Source: an uncultured bacterium (GTDB lineage Bacteria > Cyanobacteriota > Vampirovibrionia > Gastranaerophilales > Gastranaerophilaceae). Taken from it: a DNA stretch of 6,101 nt. This document shows positions 5,766 to 6,101 of the stretch, piece by piece (position 1 is the stretch's first letter; each line of letters opens with the position of its first letter). The DNA lies in NCBI GenBank assembly GCA_902772945.1, contig CACYCU010000184.1, forward strand, positions 1-6,101, given 5' to 3'. The translations under genes were made by a program, and so were the position numbers. The notes under the pieces are model-generated. The model was not told the origin of the DNA and ran no database searches. It saw only the letters and a list, made by a program, of their open reading frames with translations.

Positions 5766-6101
5766 CTACCCCAATTTTTTAATACACCTTGCGATTCTTA
5801 ACTTTGCACTTCTTGAAGGCGGATTCGTTTTTATCTCCTCAGCACTCGCTTCTATAGGTTTTTTATTAACCAATTCCAAAATCGGAGGCGGACAATGACA
5901 AATCATCTGAGATTTATCACAATGACACCGCTGCGAGTGGTATCTGAATATATTTTTCACTAACCTGTCTTCTAATGAGTGAAAACTTATTACACTTATT
6001 ATAGCACCAAAGTCTAACAAATCCAACACATCATTCAATGTATTTTTTACATTTGTTAACTCTTGATTTACTTCAATACGTATTGCCTGAAAAACACGTG
6101 T
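5766..6101 (-). CDS. rsmH: 16S rRNA (cytosine-1402-N4)-methyltransferase RsmH, C-terminal part
   Basis: The frame is open to the right edge of the window, so only the last 111 residues are present and the start lies outside. RsmH (MraW) uses S-adenosylmethionine to methylate N4 of C1402 in the 16S rRNA P site. Visible family signatures, numbered within the fragment: TRVFQAIRIEVNQEL (1-15), then ISVISFHSLEDRLVK (35-49), the most conserved block, then KKPIEASAEEI (80-90) and NPPSRSAKLRIA (93-104). A cysteine-rich insert (C59, C61, C68, C70) lies between. A possible TTG at 6038 is not a start, because the conserved TRVFQAIR block lies upstream of it in the same frame. It heads a dcw-type operon with the ftsL-like gene, only 6 bases apart. 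Confidence 0.95.
   Translation of the reverse strand, partial: TRVFQAIRIEVNQELTNVKNTLNDVLDLLDFGAIISVISFHSLEDRLVKNIFRYHSQRCHCDKSQMICHCPPPILELVNKKPIEASAEEIKTNPPSRSAKLRIARCIKKLG

Noticed and set aside
6036..6038. TTG at 6038 as the start of a short 90-residue gene
   Set aside because: The frame stays open to the window edge, and the upstream codons encode the conserved RsmH block TRVFQAIRIEVNQEL, so this is an internal codon of a truncated rsmH.

Overview
This is an AT-rich stretch of a bacterial chromosome. It carries an outer-membrane beta-barrel porin, so the cell is diderm. The low GC, a type II branched-chain aminotransferase, an OprP-like porin and a cyanobacterial-style RsmH tail together suggest a host-associated non-photosynthetic relative of Cyanobacteria (Vampirovibrionia/Melainabacteria, order Gastranaerophilales). 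That placement is inferred from protein style and base composition; no marker in the window proves it.

Layout from left to right. Bases 1-208 hold no complete gene. They contain short direct repeats (AAATGTCC three times, TTTGCACT twice) that resemble the transposase-binding arrays at insertion-sequence ends, then a nested set of inverted repeats (109-164) that could end transcription from either side. A minus-strand gene (209-1045) encodes an uncharacterised protein with a GNAT-acetyltransferase-like C-terminal half. After a 317-base AT-rich gap comes a minus-strand polysaccharide flippase of the Wzx/MATE-like superfamily (1363-2796). It is divergent from a plus-strand porin (2886-4106). Neither has a Shine-Dalgarno sequence, and for each a -10 box sits so close to the start codon that the mRNA should be leaderless or nearly so. 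The porin converges on a minus-strand ilvE (4103-5119), and the two stop codons overlap in the 4-base palindrome TTAA. ilvE has its own promoter and a strong Shine-Dalgarno sequence. Together these move its start 57 bases downstream of the longest reading frame.

The right end carries the tail of a division/cell-wall (dcw) cluster on the minus strand: the C-terminal third of rsmH (cut by the window edge), followed after only 6 bases by a small single-pass coiled-coil protein in the position of ftsL. Two hairpins follow, the second a textbook intrinsic terminator, so this transcription unit ends there and does not continue into ftsI or murE as in the common dcw order.

The genes are mostly unrelated housekeeping and envelope functions: cell division, branched-chain amino acid synthesis, outer-membrane transport and glycan export. 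I see no defence system, CRISPR array, tRNA, rRNA or recognisable riboswitch. The points most worth a second look are gene-boundary architecture (leaderless divergent pair, overlapping convergent stops, rsmH and the ftsL-like gene in one frame separated by a single TAG) and the repeat-rich left edge. I did not find convincing evidence of a new biological system.
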